Part shown: in pieces, positions 1 to 7,364 of the stretch
Layout: every line of letters begins with the position of its first letter
Numbering within the stretch: the stretch's first letter is position 1
Source: Baffinella frigidus
Taxonomy: Eukaryota > Cryptophyceae > Cryptomonadales > Baffinellaceae
DNA length: 18,180 nucleotides
Assembly: GCA_026770585.1 (NCBI GenBank)
Contig: MU646449.1
Coordinates: forward strand, 235,566 to 253,745
Direction: 5' to 3'
Translations under genes and position numbers: made by a program
The notes under the pieces: generated by a model
Told to the model about the DNA's origin: nothing
The model's database searches: none
What the model saw: only the letters and a program-made list of their open reading frames with translations

Positions 1-98
1 GTTGATAGTAGTATGTTATAATAGGTAGTTATAGGGTTATATACTACCACTCTACCCTCTATATACTAACTAAAAAACAATATACACTTGTTTATTGA

Positions 99-140
<42 letters not shown>

Positions 141-172
141 GTATATAGGTATCAAAGTGGTAGTATATGAAT
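1..172. repeat. AT-rich left flank with TA microsatellite
   Basis: This stretch is very AT-rich and holds an alternating TA run at about 103-139. A 12-bp perfect inverted repeat, ATATACTACCAC at 39-50 and GTGGTAGTATAT at 157-168, encloses the microsatellite. No gene is visible. It lies outside the left inverted repeat and may be the flanking target DNA. Confidence 0.7.
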
Positions 173-301
173 CGAAACTCATATGAGGAAAATTTAACTC
201 ATATGAGGAAAATTTAACTCATATGAGGGAAATCCAAAGTCGAGAACTTCTGGGCCCAGAAGTTCTCGAGAACTTCTGGGCCCAGAAGTTCTCGTGTCAA
301 A
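173..301 (+). repeat. Left copy of long inverted repeat
   Basis: Reading inward, this block has three copies of an AACTCATATGAGG unit separated by AAAATTT, then a GGAAATCCAAAGT segment, two abutting copies of a 26-bp palindrome (242-267 and 268-293), and TGTCAAA. The same order is found on the opposite strand at 18004-18130, with only a handful of substitutions and a 2-bp length difference. This fits a terminal inverted repeat of an ~18-kb element. A dispersed short repeat lying by chance in opposite orientations is the alternative. No clear target-site duplication was seen outside the two copies. Confidence 0.85.
242..293. repeat. Tandem pair of 26-bp perfect palindromes
   Basis: Each copy is the half-site GAGAACTTCTGGG followed directly by its reverse complement, with no spacer. 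Two copies abut exactly, so the 52-bp unit is itself self-complementary and could extrude a cruciform. The right-end pair (18012-18062) carries one substitution in the inner copy and a changed last base in the outer copy. Confidence 0.9.
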
Positions 302-723
302 TCTGGAAATTTTTCGACCTCGGGGGATTTCTGTGAAAATCGGGTTTTGGATTACATGTCGGGGTTATCAGCCCTACGGCGATTTGATCAACTTCAGAAA
401 GTTAGTACAAAAAGTCGCCAAAAGCGATCCCAAAAGTGCCCAAATGACACCCCAAATTCCCAAATCTGAAACCGATGACGGATTTCGTATGTCCCAAACA
501 GTCTGTAAAATGCCTTATCCGTCGGTTATTTTTTTTTTACTTTTTGAACGGACATTTGGGTGTCCCATAACTCGAAAACTAGGCCGAATTTGGCGATTTC
601 CTCGCACTTTGAAAAGCTTTGCACCTTCTGGTGCTAATTGTATACGGGGAACCGCGAATGCCCCCCTGCAAACCGCGCACACCCAAAACACGCGCAGAAA
701 AGAGAGGCACAGCGCGCAGTTGG
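302..723. other. Repeat-like spacer without a gene
   Basis: I see no convincing gene here; the open frame through it has no ATG-led coding signal. It contains a 25-bp segment (336-360) also present inverted at 18153-18177 outside the right inverted repeat. It also contains an 18-bp word (TCCCAAACAGTCTGTAAA, 492-509) that recurs upstream of the zinc-finger gene at 14313-14330. The region 385-475 is rich in CCCAAA-like words. Confidence 0.5.
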
Positions 724-748
724 CACAGCGCGCCGTTGGCGCGCTGTG
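724..748. promoter_or_regulatory. GCGC-rich hairpin just upstream of MYND gene
   Basis: CACAGCGCGCC and GGCGCGCTGTG pair perfectly over 11 bp around the loop GTT. The hairpin ends 6 nt before the proposed ATG at 755. GCGC-rich sequence also precedes the other two plus-strand genes, which suggests a shared TATA-less promoter type; this is inference. Confidence 0.4.
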
Positions 749-754
749 TTTTGT

Positions 755-1558
755 ATGTCAGGAATGTTTATTCACTGCGGGCACTGCTATAAGACCAATC
801 GCATACCGGGAAAGCCGCCGTGCGACCTTACACAAACTCCGCATGCCATGAAACGGTGCAGCAAGTGTCAGGCGACGTTCTACTGCTCCGCAGACTGCCA
901 GAAAGCCCACTGGGCACTGCACAAGCTGGTACGGAACCCATCCCCGTCCTTGGCACCATGCGCCTGCGCGGCTTTTCCGTCTCGGTTTACACGGCGGGCG
1001 CTACAGTTTGCTTCCGCCGAGCTGTACCGCAGCGTGTTGCGGTGACCCTTCAAACCGGCGGTGCAGCGTGGTGCCCTGTGGCGGGCCACCCTGCGCTGGA
1101 ACGGGACAGTTTCCAGGGCGAGCTGCGCTGCAGCTTGGTTCCGCGTTTTCCGACGGCGGACGCTGCCCACTGACGACGGTGCACCCCAGCAGGTGTGTAA
1201 ACCCGCCGAGACGGGCGCATCCGAACCCTTCGAAGCAATCATGCGCATCGATCGTGTGAACGGCAGGCTACCCACCGTGTCCGTCGCAAACCTCGTAGTA
1301 GGACTCTGGAAGGAGAAACAGATATCACTCCTTCCAGGGTGGGGTTTCAAGCTACAGCTCACGTTCGAGGCAGTTGCGCTGTCCTGCGAGGTCGATGTGC
1401 GCTGGTGCACGCATAAGGGAATGTGTACCATCCATATTTCACCCACAGATGGCTGCCGCCACGACCCGAGGGAGCCACTGCCTTTGGGGGTCGGAGACCA
1501 CGTGGTTGGTGTTAGGAAGGGTGCTATGTGGCGCATCGAAAAATACGAGAGCGAATAA
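755..1558 (+). CDS. MYND-type zinc-finger protein, reading frame interrupted
   Basis: From the ATG at 755, residues 8-56 show C8-X2-C11, C35-X2-C38, C44-X3-C48, then H52-X3-H56. This is the MYND zinc-binding pattern, with a long first spacer and His as the last ligand. MYND domains bind proline-rich partners, often in chromatin proteins. After residue 58 the frame soon meets TGA (1043-1045). Coding character then looks best in the next frame over (about 931-1170, ending TGA 1171-1173) and returns to the first frame from about 1190 to TAA at 1556-1558. Explanations are an intron starting at GTACGG (929) with a possible in-phase acceptor at 1066 or 1189, two compensating frameshifts, or a decaying gene. 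The intermediate part is not CA-rich like the other introns, which favours frameshifts. Its GC content is clearly higher than that of the minus-strand genes. Confidence 0.5.
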
Positions 1559-1723
1559 GAATAAAGGTCCTCATACACTATACAAGTCGTCTGTGTACCG
1601 TACCTCACTCATAAGAAACGGTGCCCTCATAGGACCACCCCATGAGTCTCTGCCTGTTCTGGGTGCGTATGGCTACATGGAGACAAAAAGAACAGTAGAC
1701 GTCTCGGAATTACACCAAACCTA

Positions 1724-1796
1724 TAGGCATGGACAGACTCGAACTGTCAACCGATTCTTGATAAGAGAATTGCTCTACCTGTTGAGCTACACACCC
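1724..1796 (-). tRNA. tRNA, predicted anticodon TAT (Ile, reading ATA)
   Basis: The minus strand folds into a full 73-nt cloverleaf. The 7-bp acceptor GGGTGTG/CATGCCT uses G-U pairs but has no mismatch. The D-stem is GCTC/GAGC, the anticodon stem ATTCT/AGAAT with loop CTTATCA, the variable loop has five bases, and the T-stem is GACAG/CTGTC with loop TTCGAGT. The discriminator is A and CCA is not encoded. Position 33 is T, so 34-36 read TAT. Position 37 is C where a purine is normal, so the anticodon call is less certain than the fold. The style recalls organellar, phage or viral tRNAs as much as nuclear ones. Confidence 0.75.
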
Positions 1797-1864
1797 GAGG
1801 TTCGAACCAAGGACCTCGTGCGCTGGAGATACAACACTCTCCAACTTGACCACGAAGCCACTGT
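1790..1864 (-). pseudogene. Decayed tRNA-like sequence fused to the neighbouring tRNA
   Basis: The minus strand carries an A-box-like TGGCTTCGTGG and a B-box/T-loop GGTTCGAACC at tRNA spacing, with stem-forming segments such as GGAGA/TCTCC between them. The T-stem has a mismatch, the anticodon loop would be 8 nt, and the acceptor pairs only partly. Where its 3' acceptor should be, the sequence is already the GGGTGTG 5' arm of the downstream tRNA. I read it as a remnant of a second tRNA in a tandem pair and assign no anticodon. Confidence 0.35.
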
Positions 1865-1957
1865 GGTATCGTATTACCGATTTCCCTGAAGAGAACTGTT
1901 CTAAACCGGTATATGGGGTGTTGGATTTCGAGTGAACTTCGGTGGTCGTTTTTTACC

Positions 1958-2983
1958 TTACAGTTCTTTCACCGACCCGCGACCCTCTTCCAACCTCTTC
2001 CGCGACAACCTTCTAACAGACGCAAGTTCGAAAGCGATTGCAGCTGGTGTAACAAGCAGAATGCAAGCCGTCTGCTCTACGTTGCCTACCAACATGCCGA
2101 ATGTTACCACTACTACAGTAGCGAGCAGGATACTTGTGAGCGTATTGGTTCCCTCGTGCTGGCAGTGTGTAAACGACTCAAACGTTGAGATTGTTACCAA
2201 CAACGACAGTTTCTGTAGAAACGCTACATGACCCGTCTCTCTTCCTGCGTCGTGGAGAAAGGTACACGCTAGTACTACCCCCGTACGATACGCGGCCAGC
2301 TGTACAGACTCATCGAACACCTGTTCGTACAGCCACCGTATGGGTGAAATGGGCGGGGACTCTGTGTCACCACTTTTTGAACTGGCTGCTACACCCGGTT
2401 GGTCTGGATGGTTATGCGACGCAATCCATGCGGCGTGGTGCGCACAACTCAACACGAACGACAACCACACACAAGCGATTGCAAAATATGAGACCCCCTG
2501 TTCTATCTGCCCATTTACGTGTGGGACAACCGGTACGGCTCGGTTCAACGTACCAACCAGGGTACATAAAAAGTATACCGTTGCGTAGACCGCGGAGACT
2601 GCTGGGATCACAGACGGGACCCGCACGTACACAACCGGTACGAATGTTAAGAGCGTGAAGACCGGAACGCCCGCCCCGACGCTGTGCGCGACTGTTACGG
2701 TGGCGGCAAACAACCACGCGACCCGGAAGAGCGGGCTATCGGATACACTTGTCGCTTCGTGTAGCAACCCGGCGTGTTTGATAGCGGTGCGGCTGACTGT
2801 GAATGTGAGCGCGGCTACCAGTAGCACCGTGGCCACTGTGAAGAAATGCGAACCAGACCTCGGGTCTGCTGCGATGTTCAACAGGTAGCGTGTGAACGGC
2901 GTGGCCCACATATGCACCGTGAAAGCGTCTAAAACCAGAGGGGATGCTATAACTTGCCATTTCTGCAGTATCGAGTCGGACAT
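1958..2983 (-). CDS. Multi-pass membrane protein, unknown function
   Basis: This 341-residue protein starts at an ATG with a TATA box 24-32 nt upstream. Hydrophobic spans lie at about residues 47-64, 86-104, 105-122, 126-143, 163-182, 285-305 and 308-325, with weaker ones around 235-275, so about seven or eight membrane passes. The short N-terminus has no clear signal peptide. A polar loop at about 190-215 (His, Ser, Asp, Pro-rich) separates the first and second groups of helices, and the tail is basic then acidic. I recognise no family motif, transporter signature or catalytic residue. It lies only 42 nt beyond the stop of the nuclease-chromodomain gene on the same strand. The TATA box in that gap suggests its own promoter rather than co-transcription. 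Confidence 0.75.
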   Translation of the reverse strand: MSDSILQKWQVIASPLVLDAFTVHMWATPFTRYLLNIAADPRSGSHFFTVATVLLVAALTFTVSRTAIKHAGLLHEATSVSDSPLFRVAWLFAATVTVAHSVGAGVPVFTLLTFVPVVYVRVPSVIPAVSAVYATVYFLCTLVGTLNRAVPVVPHVNGQIEQGVSYFAIACVWLSFVLSCAHHAAWIASHNHPDQPGVAASSKSGDTESPPISPIRWLYEQVFDESVQLAAYRTGVVLACTFLHDAGRETGHVAFLQKLSLLVTISTFESFTHCQHEGTNTLTSILLATVVVVTFGMLVGNVEQTACILLVTPAAIAFELASVRRLSRKRLEEGRGSVKEL

Positions 2984-3006
2984 TCTAGGTTGTGTGTTTT
3001 TAGACT

Positions 3007-3015
3007 TTTTATATA
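3007..3015 (-). promoter_or_regulatory. TATA box of membrane protein gene
   Basis: The minus strand reads TATATAAAA, 24-32 nt before the ATG at 2983 and inside the 42-nt gap after the preceding gene. Similar boxes precede all five minus-strand genes. Confidence 0.6.
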
Positions 3016-3025
3016 CAACAGAGTG

Positions 3026-6000
3026 CTACAACCCGTCGAATTCGTCGGGGTTCTCTATTTTGTCTTCCTCTGTGGGGGGTTTCCTATGGTAAATCGTTCT
3101 CTGTTGTTCAGTTGCGTCGAGATCCTCTTGCAATGCCCGGCGATTGCGTTCGCGGACTATTCTTGTCCGTTCTTCGGCCGAAGTGGTACGTGGACCAAAA
3201 TCTGGGACCAAACGGAAATATTGTATTTGTCCATTTTTATTACGCGCGTCTTCTATGTTCGGATACCGTGTGGTAGATTGTCCCGTTTTCTTACGCGCGT
3301 CTGCACGCCGTCGATTGTCGTCGAGGCGTTTCATACTTGCACCGAAGCGGGCTTGTTTTTGTTTGTCTCTTTCGATGAAATCTGCTGCACGTTCGATGGC
3401 TTGGGTGCTCCATTTAGAGGTTCGACCATTTTCCTCTGCGTCTAGAGCAATTCCGGCCATAAATAATATCTCACGTCGTTTCTCGTGTTCTTCTCTGTAT
3501 GGAGCGTTGTGTGCCATTGCCGCCTTACCCCTGTCTGTAAGATACTCTTGGTTCGCCCTGCGTATGTCAGGGTCTTGAGTAAATACATGCGAAGGGGGGT
3601 CGGTGTTCCGTTCATGGGAGCGGTCGGTCGTCTCGAACAAATCCGCCATCTGCTTGTTTTCATCCGCACTCATCTCGTATCGTTCTTCCGCTTTCGGTTC
3701 GGGTGGAGGGGGGCGTGTATTCAACCAATCTATCGTCGCATGAAAGGTGGAATCGTCGAATACTTTGGTAGACTCTGTGTACAATCGCCGCGGTTTAGTT
3801 GCGTGTGGGGCGTTGCGTGTGTACGAAGCAGGTCTCTTTTCATACTTAAACGACTGCTGGCTTTGCTGGCTTTGCTGGCTATACTGGCTCTGGTTACCGT
3901 TGCCCGGCATGGGCTGGGGTTCTTGTATGTTACCGGGTGATGCGTTGAGCAGGTGTCGGGCAGGAACCCGACTGCCCGGTGCTTGTATCTGGTTGTCTGG
4001 TATTTCGGCTGGAACCCTGTCGTCTGGTATTTCGGCTGGAACCCGGTTGTTAGGTGCTTGTATCGGGTTGTCTGGTATTCCAGCCCGGACGATTGCAGTC
4101 CCGTCTGGGTGGTCGTCTTCACGTACCAAAGAAGGGGTGTCTTTGTTTTCATCTTCCGGCTTGTCTTCCTGTTTGTATTCCAGATTGTATTCCTGATTGT
4201 CTTCATGTAGGTCAGTCTGTATATATTCATGGGTATCTCTTTGCATGCCGTCAAGTGTGATGTCATCCCCGTCCCCGTATGCAATAGCGTTGCCGTGTTC
4301 ATCTGCAGGTTCCATGTCGTCGGTGGGTTCCATGTCGTCTGTGTGTATTCTGTTGCCACCAGACTCCTTATCACCATCACCTCCAGCTTGGCGCACCAGC
4401 GTTCTCTCGGACTCCCCATGCCATTGAAGCTGAAGTTTTCCCAGTTGGTGTGTAATACCATTCCAATCAACACACGGGCTGAATGACTGGGTAACAGGGT
4501 CCCATCCACCCTCTGTTGCCTCGAACATGCCTATGATGTCTGCATCCATGTCTACACAATCGAGAATATAACGTGTTATCAACTCGTTGCGCCGGTCACC
4601 GGGTTTGTTTTGTCGTAATATGACAGCGATCTCACCTATCTGTCGTATGACATTCCTTGCACGCTCCTCTCTGAATTGGGACACGTGTATTATCTCCTCG
4701 TCGTGCGAGTCGTTTCCATCAGACGACCAGTCCTCTTCGGGTGGTTTCGGGGGTGGTTTCGAGGGTTTTTTCGGGGGTGGTTTCTGGGGTTTTTTCATGT
4801 GTTCGACTTCTCTAGGTGAAGCGCTATGCAATGCGCCTGTAGGAGACGAGCTCTCCGATGAACTACCATACACACCGAAGTATACAGCCGTCCACCCCGC
4901 CACGTCGATGAGACCACCGTTGTGCGTATTACCGTTTTCGTCACCGTTTCTGTCGCTTGGTGGGTCGTCGTCGTCTCCGCCACCTTCATCGTCGTTTCTG
5001 GCACCTAGTGTGCCGTCGCCGTCTACACCACCTTCGTCTCCGTTTCTGCCACCTGGTAGGTCGTCGTCTCCGTCGCCATCATCGTCATCCTCTTCGTCAT
5101 CGTCTCCGTTTCTGTCATCTGCTGGATCGAAGTCGTCTCCACTGCCTCCGTCGTCTTCACTGTCCTCGTCGTCTTCAATATCCTCGTCGTCTTTAATATC
5201 CTCGTCGTCTTCATCCATGCCATTCCCACGACCATCATTTCGTTGGTCGGTAGAGTGCGGGTTGGTTGAAGGACGCATCCCACTGGGCAACACACGAGAA
5301 TTCGGTAGTTCCCCTTTTCTTGCGTTCCTTGCTGCGCATCGTTCATCCCGGGTTTGTTCCAGTGCTGTATGGGAAGGGGGTTTCGATTCATTGCGCCCCC
5401 TTTTGCGCTGGTCTTGGTTTGCTCGTTTTTCCTCCATACTGTCGAGGACCCACGTCTTAAATTCTTCTTTCAATCTGGCGATATCAGTATGACGGTTTCC
5501 AATCTCCTTCTGTAACAACGATATGCCGTCGTTCCAACGTGTTAATTCAGCATCGTTTTTAGCTATTCTTATCATGTACTGCAGTCCCTTAATTTGTTCA
5601 TTTGCTCTAACAATTTCATTTGTATAGTTGTAAATTCCAAAGGGGTATGGCGAATCCTTCATTTCCAGTTCGGACTTCCACCACGGGTCATTGTCTAGCG
5701 GACCTTGTCCAACCCACCTGACATTGTAATACAACCCCTCTTTGTGTCCACTATCCCAGCCCATTTCTTTATCATATTCGTCAATTTCTTTCTGGGTTCG
5801 ATTCTTTTCCAATATGACTTCACTGACATAATAAGTATCATTGTCAGCACGGCGGGGTTGTTTCTTGCATTGTGTTTTCATGGGTCGTTGTTCCGTGATT
5901 TTTGATTTCTTGTGTGGTTCTTCCACTTGTAGTGGGTTCTTGGGTCGTACGTTGTTCACCTTCTTTTTGTGTGTGTCCATGTCCATGTCAATGTCCAGAG

Positions 6001-7198
6001 ACGGATCACCACCTTTGTATGCACGACCGGTGTCCGATTCATCCCACTCACGTTTCAACTTTTCAGCACGTTGTCTTTCACGTTGTTCTGCAGCGTGGTT
6101 AGCCAATACACGAGCGTTGCGGATGTCGTTGAGTAGTTTCTGTTCATCCCTTCTACGGTCGGATGCAACTTGCGCTGGGAGGCGATGCTTCCCATTTATA
6201 TCGGCAGAGTCCTTCTTCCAATCAAGGTTGTCGGGTATCGGTGCACCATCTTCAAGTACTCTGTCAAATTCGACACCTTCCAGTTGGTGTACAGTATGCT
6301 GTGCCTCCTCCTCCGCTGCCTTTTCTGGACCACCGCCCCACCTGTTCATCAACATGGTTTTGTTCGACCACCAGAAGCAGTGGACTCTATTAACCAGTTG
6401 ATGCTTCACACGTAACTGTTCATATGGTGCAGGAGGACATGTTCTATGAACCTTGTAGATCAGCATACACGCCAATGGAATGATGAGAGTGTCTGGATCT
6501 TTGGACTTCCGCCCGATGTGTGTGAAGTCATGCATGTACGCCGAGATCTGATCACCGGTTGATTGGGAATTTTTTGTTTCATCCGAGCCCCTGAAGAACT
6601 TCAATTCTACTATGAGCGCATGTCTGGTGTTGGAATGCTGTGTGGAAGCACCTGAGGAACTTTGCCAAATACCGGGTTTAACGTTCAAGAAAATGATGAT
6701 ATCCAGTCGGATTTTATCGGACTTGTTCGTTTCTTCCATACAAAGCTCACATTGTTGAAGACCGCGCCATCTATGCTTGCCAACGTACTCACGGACTTTG
6801 CCTTTCCATATCTTGCTTATTTCGTCACGGAATTCATTTTCGCACCTTGGGAGCTTATTGAAGAATTTGTCTTGCATTGCGTCTCTTGCACACAATCGTA
6901 TCAACCCCATCGCGTGTCTCAGCGTCTGTGCTACGGTCTTGGCTTCTAAACTGTCTGTAAACACTACCCCCGGAATGTCTTGCAACTGTATTGGTTTAAC
7001 CATTTCCTTGCCGTTGTGGTACATGGGTCTTTGTTGCAACAGGAAGGCTTGGAAATACCTGTCCAACCCCCCGTAGAACGGGTATCCAATCCCCAAGTGG
7101 GTTTTAACAGACTGGACGGCATTCAATGCACGTAGAAAAGAATCCGCTTTAACTTCGTCATGTATTTCAGCTTCCTGAACAAGCAGGTCGTCTGACAT
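3026..7198 (-). CDS. PD-(D/E)XK nuclease and chromodomain-like fusion protein
   Basis: I take the ATG at 7198 (1390 residues); the frame extends slightly upstream but only with a GTG. Residues ~110-260 show a RecB/Cas4-like PD-(D/E)XK core: acidic helix (CENEFRDE, ~119-126), RLDIIIF with D166, VELKFF with E198 and K200, and QISAY (Q217, Y221) matching the QxxxY motif. Such folds cut DNA with a divalent metal. Residues ~455-515 resemble a chromodomain: YYVSEVILEK, then YYNVRWVGQG, then WWKSELEM. The rest is low-complexity: an Asp/Glu/Gly tract (~660-750), Pro-Lys repeats (~801-819), IPD/VPA repeats (~1041-1079) and Gln-Ser repeats (~1102-1114). Basic clusters suggest nuclear location. I know of no standard family with this order. 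It may be the element's DNA-acting enzyme, guided by chromatin; that role is inference. The nuclease call is firmer than the chromodomain call. Confidence 0.8.
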   Translation of the reverse strand: MSDDLLVQEAEIHDEVKADSFLRALNAVQSVKTHLGIGYPFYGGLDRYFQAFLLQQRPMYHNGKEMVKPIQLQDIPGVVFTDSLEAKTVAQTLRHAMGLIRLCARDAMQDKFFNKLPRCENEFRDEISKIWKGKVREYVGKHRWRGLQQCELCMEETNKSDKIRLDIIIFLNVKPGIWQSSSGASTQHSNTRHALIVELKFFRGSDETKNSQSTGDQISAYMHDFTHIGRKSKDPDTLIIPLACMLIYKVHRTCPPAPYEQLRVKHQLVNRVHCFWWSNKTMLMNRWGGGPEKAAEEEAQHTVHQLEGVEFDRVLEDGAPIPDNLDWKKDSADINGKHRLPAQVASDRRRDEQKLLNDIRNARVLANHAAEQRERQRAEKLKREWDESDTGRAYKGGDPSLDIDMDMDTHKKKVNNVRPKNPLQVEEPHKKSKITEQRPMKTQCKKQPRRADNDTYYVSEVILEKNRTQKEIDEYDKEMGWDSGHKEGLYYNVRWVGQGPLDNDPWWKSELEMKDSPYPFGIYNYTNEIVRANEQIKGLQYMIRIAKNDAELTRWNDGISLLQKEIGNRHTDIARLKEEFKTWVLDSMEEKRANQDQRKRGRNESKPPSHTALEQTRDERCAARNARKGELPNSRVLPSGMRPSTNPHSTDQRNDGRGNGMDEDDEDIKDDEDIEDDEDSEDDGGSGDDFDPADDRNGDDDEEDDDDGDGDDDLPGGRNGDEGGVDGDGTLGARNDDEGGGDDDDPPSDRNGDENGNTHNGGLIDVAGWTAVYFGVYGSSSESSSPTGALHSASPREVEHMKKPQKPPPKKPSKPPPKPPEEDWSSDGNDSHDEEIIHVSQFREERARNVIRQIGEIAVILRQNKPGDRRNELITRYILDCVDMDADIIGMFEATEGGWDPVTQSFSPCVDWNGITHQLGKLQLQWHGESERTLVRQAGGDGDKESGGNRIHTDDMEPTDDMEPADEHGNAIAYGDGDDITLDGMQRDTHEYIQTDLHEDNQEYNLEYKQEDKPEDENKDTPSLVREDDHPDGTAIVRAGIPDNPIQAPNNRVPAEIPDDRVPAEIPDNQIQAPGSRVPARHLLNASPGNIQEPQPMPGNGNQSQYSQQSQQSQQSFKYEKRPASYTRNAPHATKPRRLYTESTKVFDDSTFHATIDWLNTRPPPPEPKAEERYEMSADENKQMADLFETTDRSHERNTDPPSHVFTQDPDIRRANQEYLTDRGKAAMAHNAPYREEHEKRREILFMAGIALDAEENGRTSKWSTQAIERAADFIERDKQKQARFGASMKRLDDNRRRADARKKTGQSTTRYPNIEDARNKNGQIQYFRLVPDFGPRTTSAEERTRIVRERNRRALQEDLDATEQQRTIYHRKPPTEEDKIENPDEFDGL
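3855..4075 (-). repeat. In-frame short tandem repeats in nuclease gene
   Basis: A 9-bp unit at about 3855-3892 encodes Ser-Gln-Gln repeats, and a ~30-bp unit at about 3985-4075 encodes repeated IPD...VPA and IPD...QAP motifs. Both keep the frame, so they extend the disordered C-terminal half without breaking the protein. Confidence 0.7.
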
Positions 7199-7241
7199 GG
7201 AAGATGTCGTCACCTAGGGTGTATGACACTCACCTTCACTG

Positions 7242-7249
7242 TATATAAT
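7242..7249 (-). promoter_or_regulatory. TATA box of nuclease-chromodomain gene
   Basis: The minus strand reads ATTATATA at 44-51 nt upstream of the ATG at 7198. This places the likely transcription start between the GTG-led upstream codons and the ATG, which supports the ATG as the true start. Confidence 0.55.
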
Positions 7250-7364
7250 GCCACGTCCTTAAATAAAGTGGGGTGACAAAACACGGTCGTCGGATCGATG
7301 TTACACATGTATTATACCGTTGTTACAGTGTGCATTACGCATAGCTACGATTACATTCTCCCTA

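Larger units (their letters stand above)
1559..1957. other. Spacer holding a tRNA and a tRNA-like remnant
   Basis: Apart from the two tRNA-related features on the minus strand, nothing recognisable is seen. The spacer separates the plus-strand MYND gene from the 3' end of the minus-strand membrane protein gene. Confidence 0.5.

Noticed and set aside
880-1608. 242-residue open frame on the minus strand
   Set aside because: It is antisense to the MYND zinc-finger pattern, which is a far better match, and shows no domain of its own. High GC leaves long open shadows here.
3855-4075. CRISPR-like array
   Set aside because: The repeats are contiguous in-frame protein repeats with no unique spacers.
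3700-5492. Long plus-strand frames opposite the nuclease-chromodomain gene
   Set aside because: They are Ser/Pro/Arg-rich mirror images of the Asp/Glu and Pro/Lys repeats on the coding strand, with no start context or domain.
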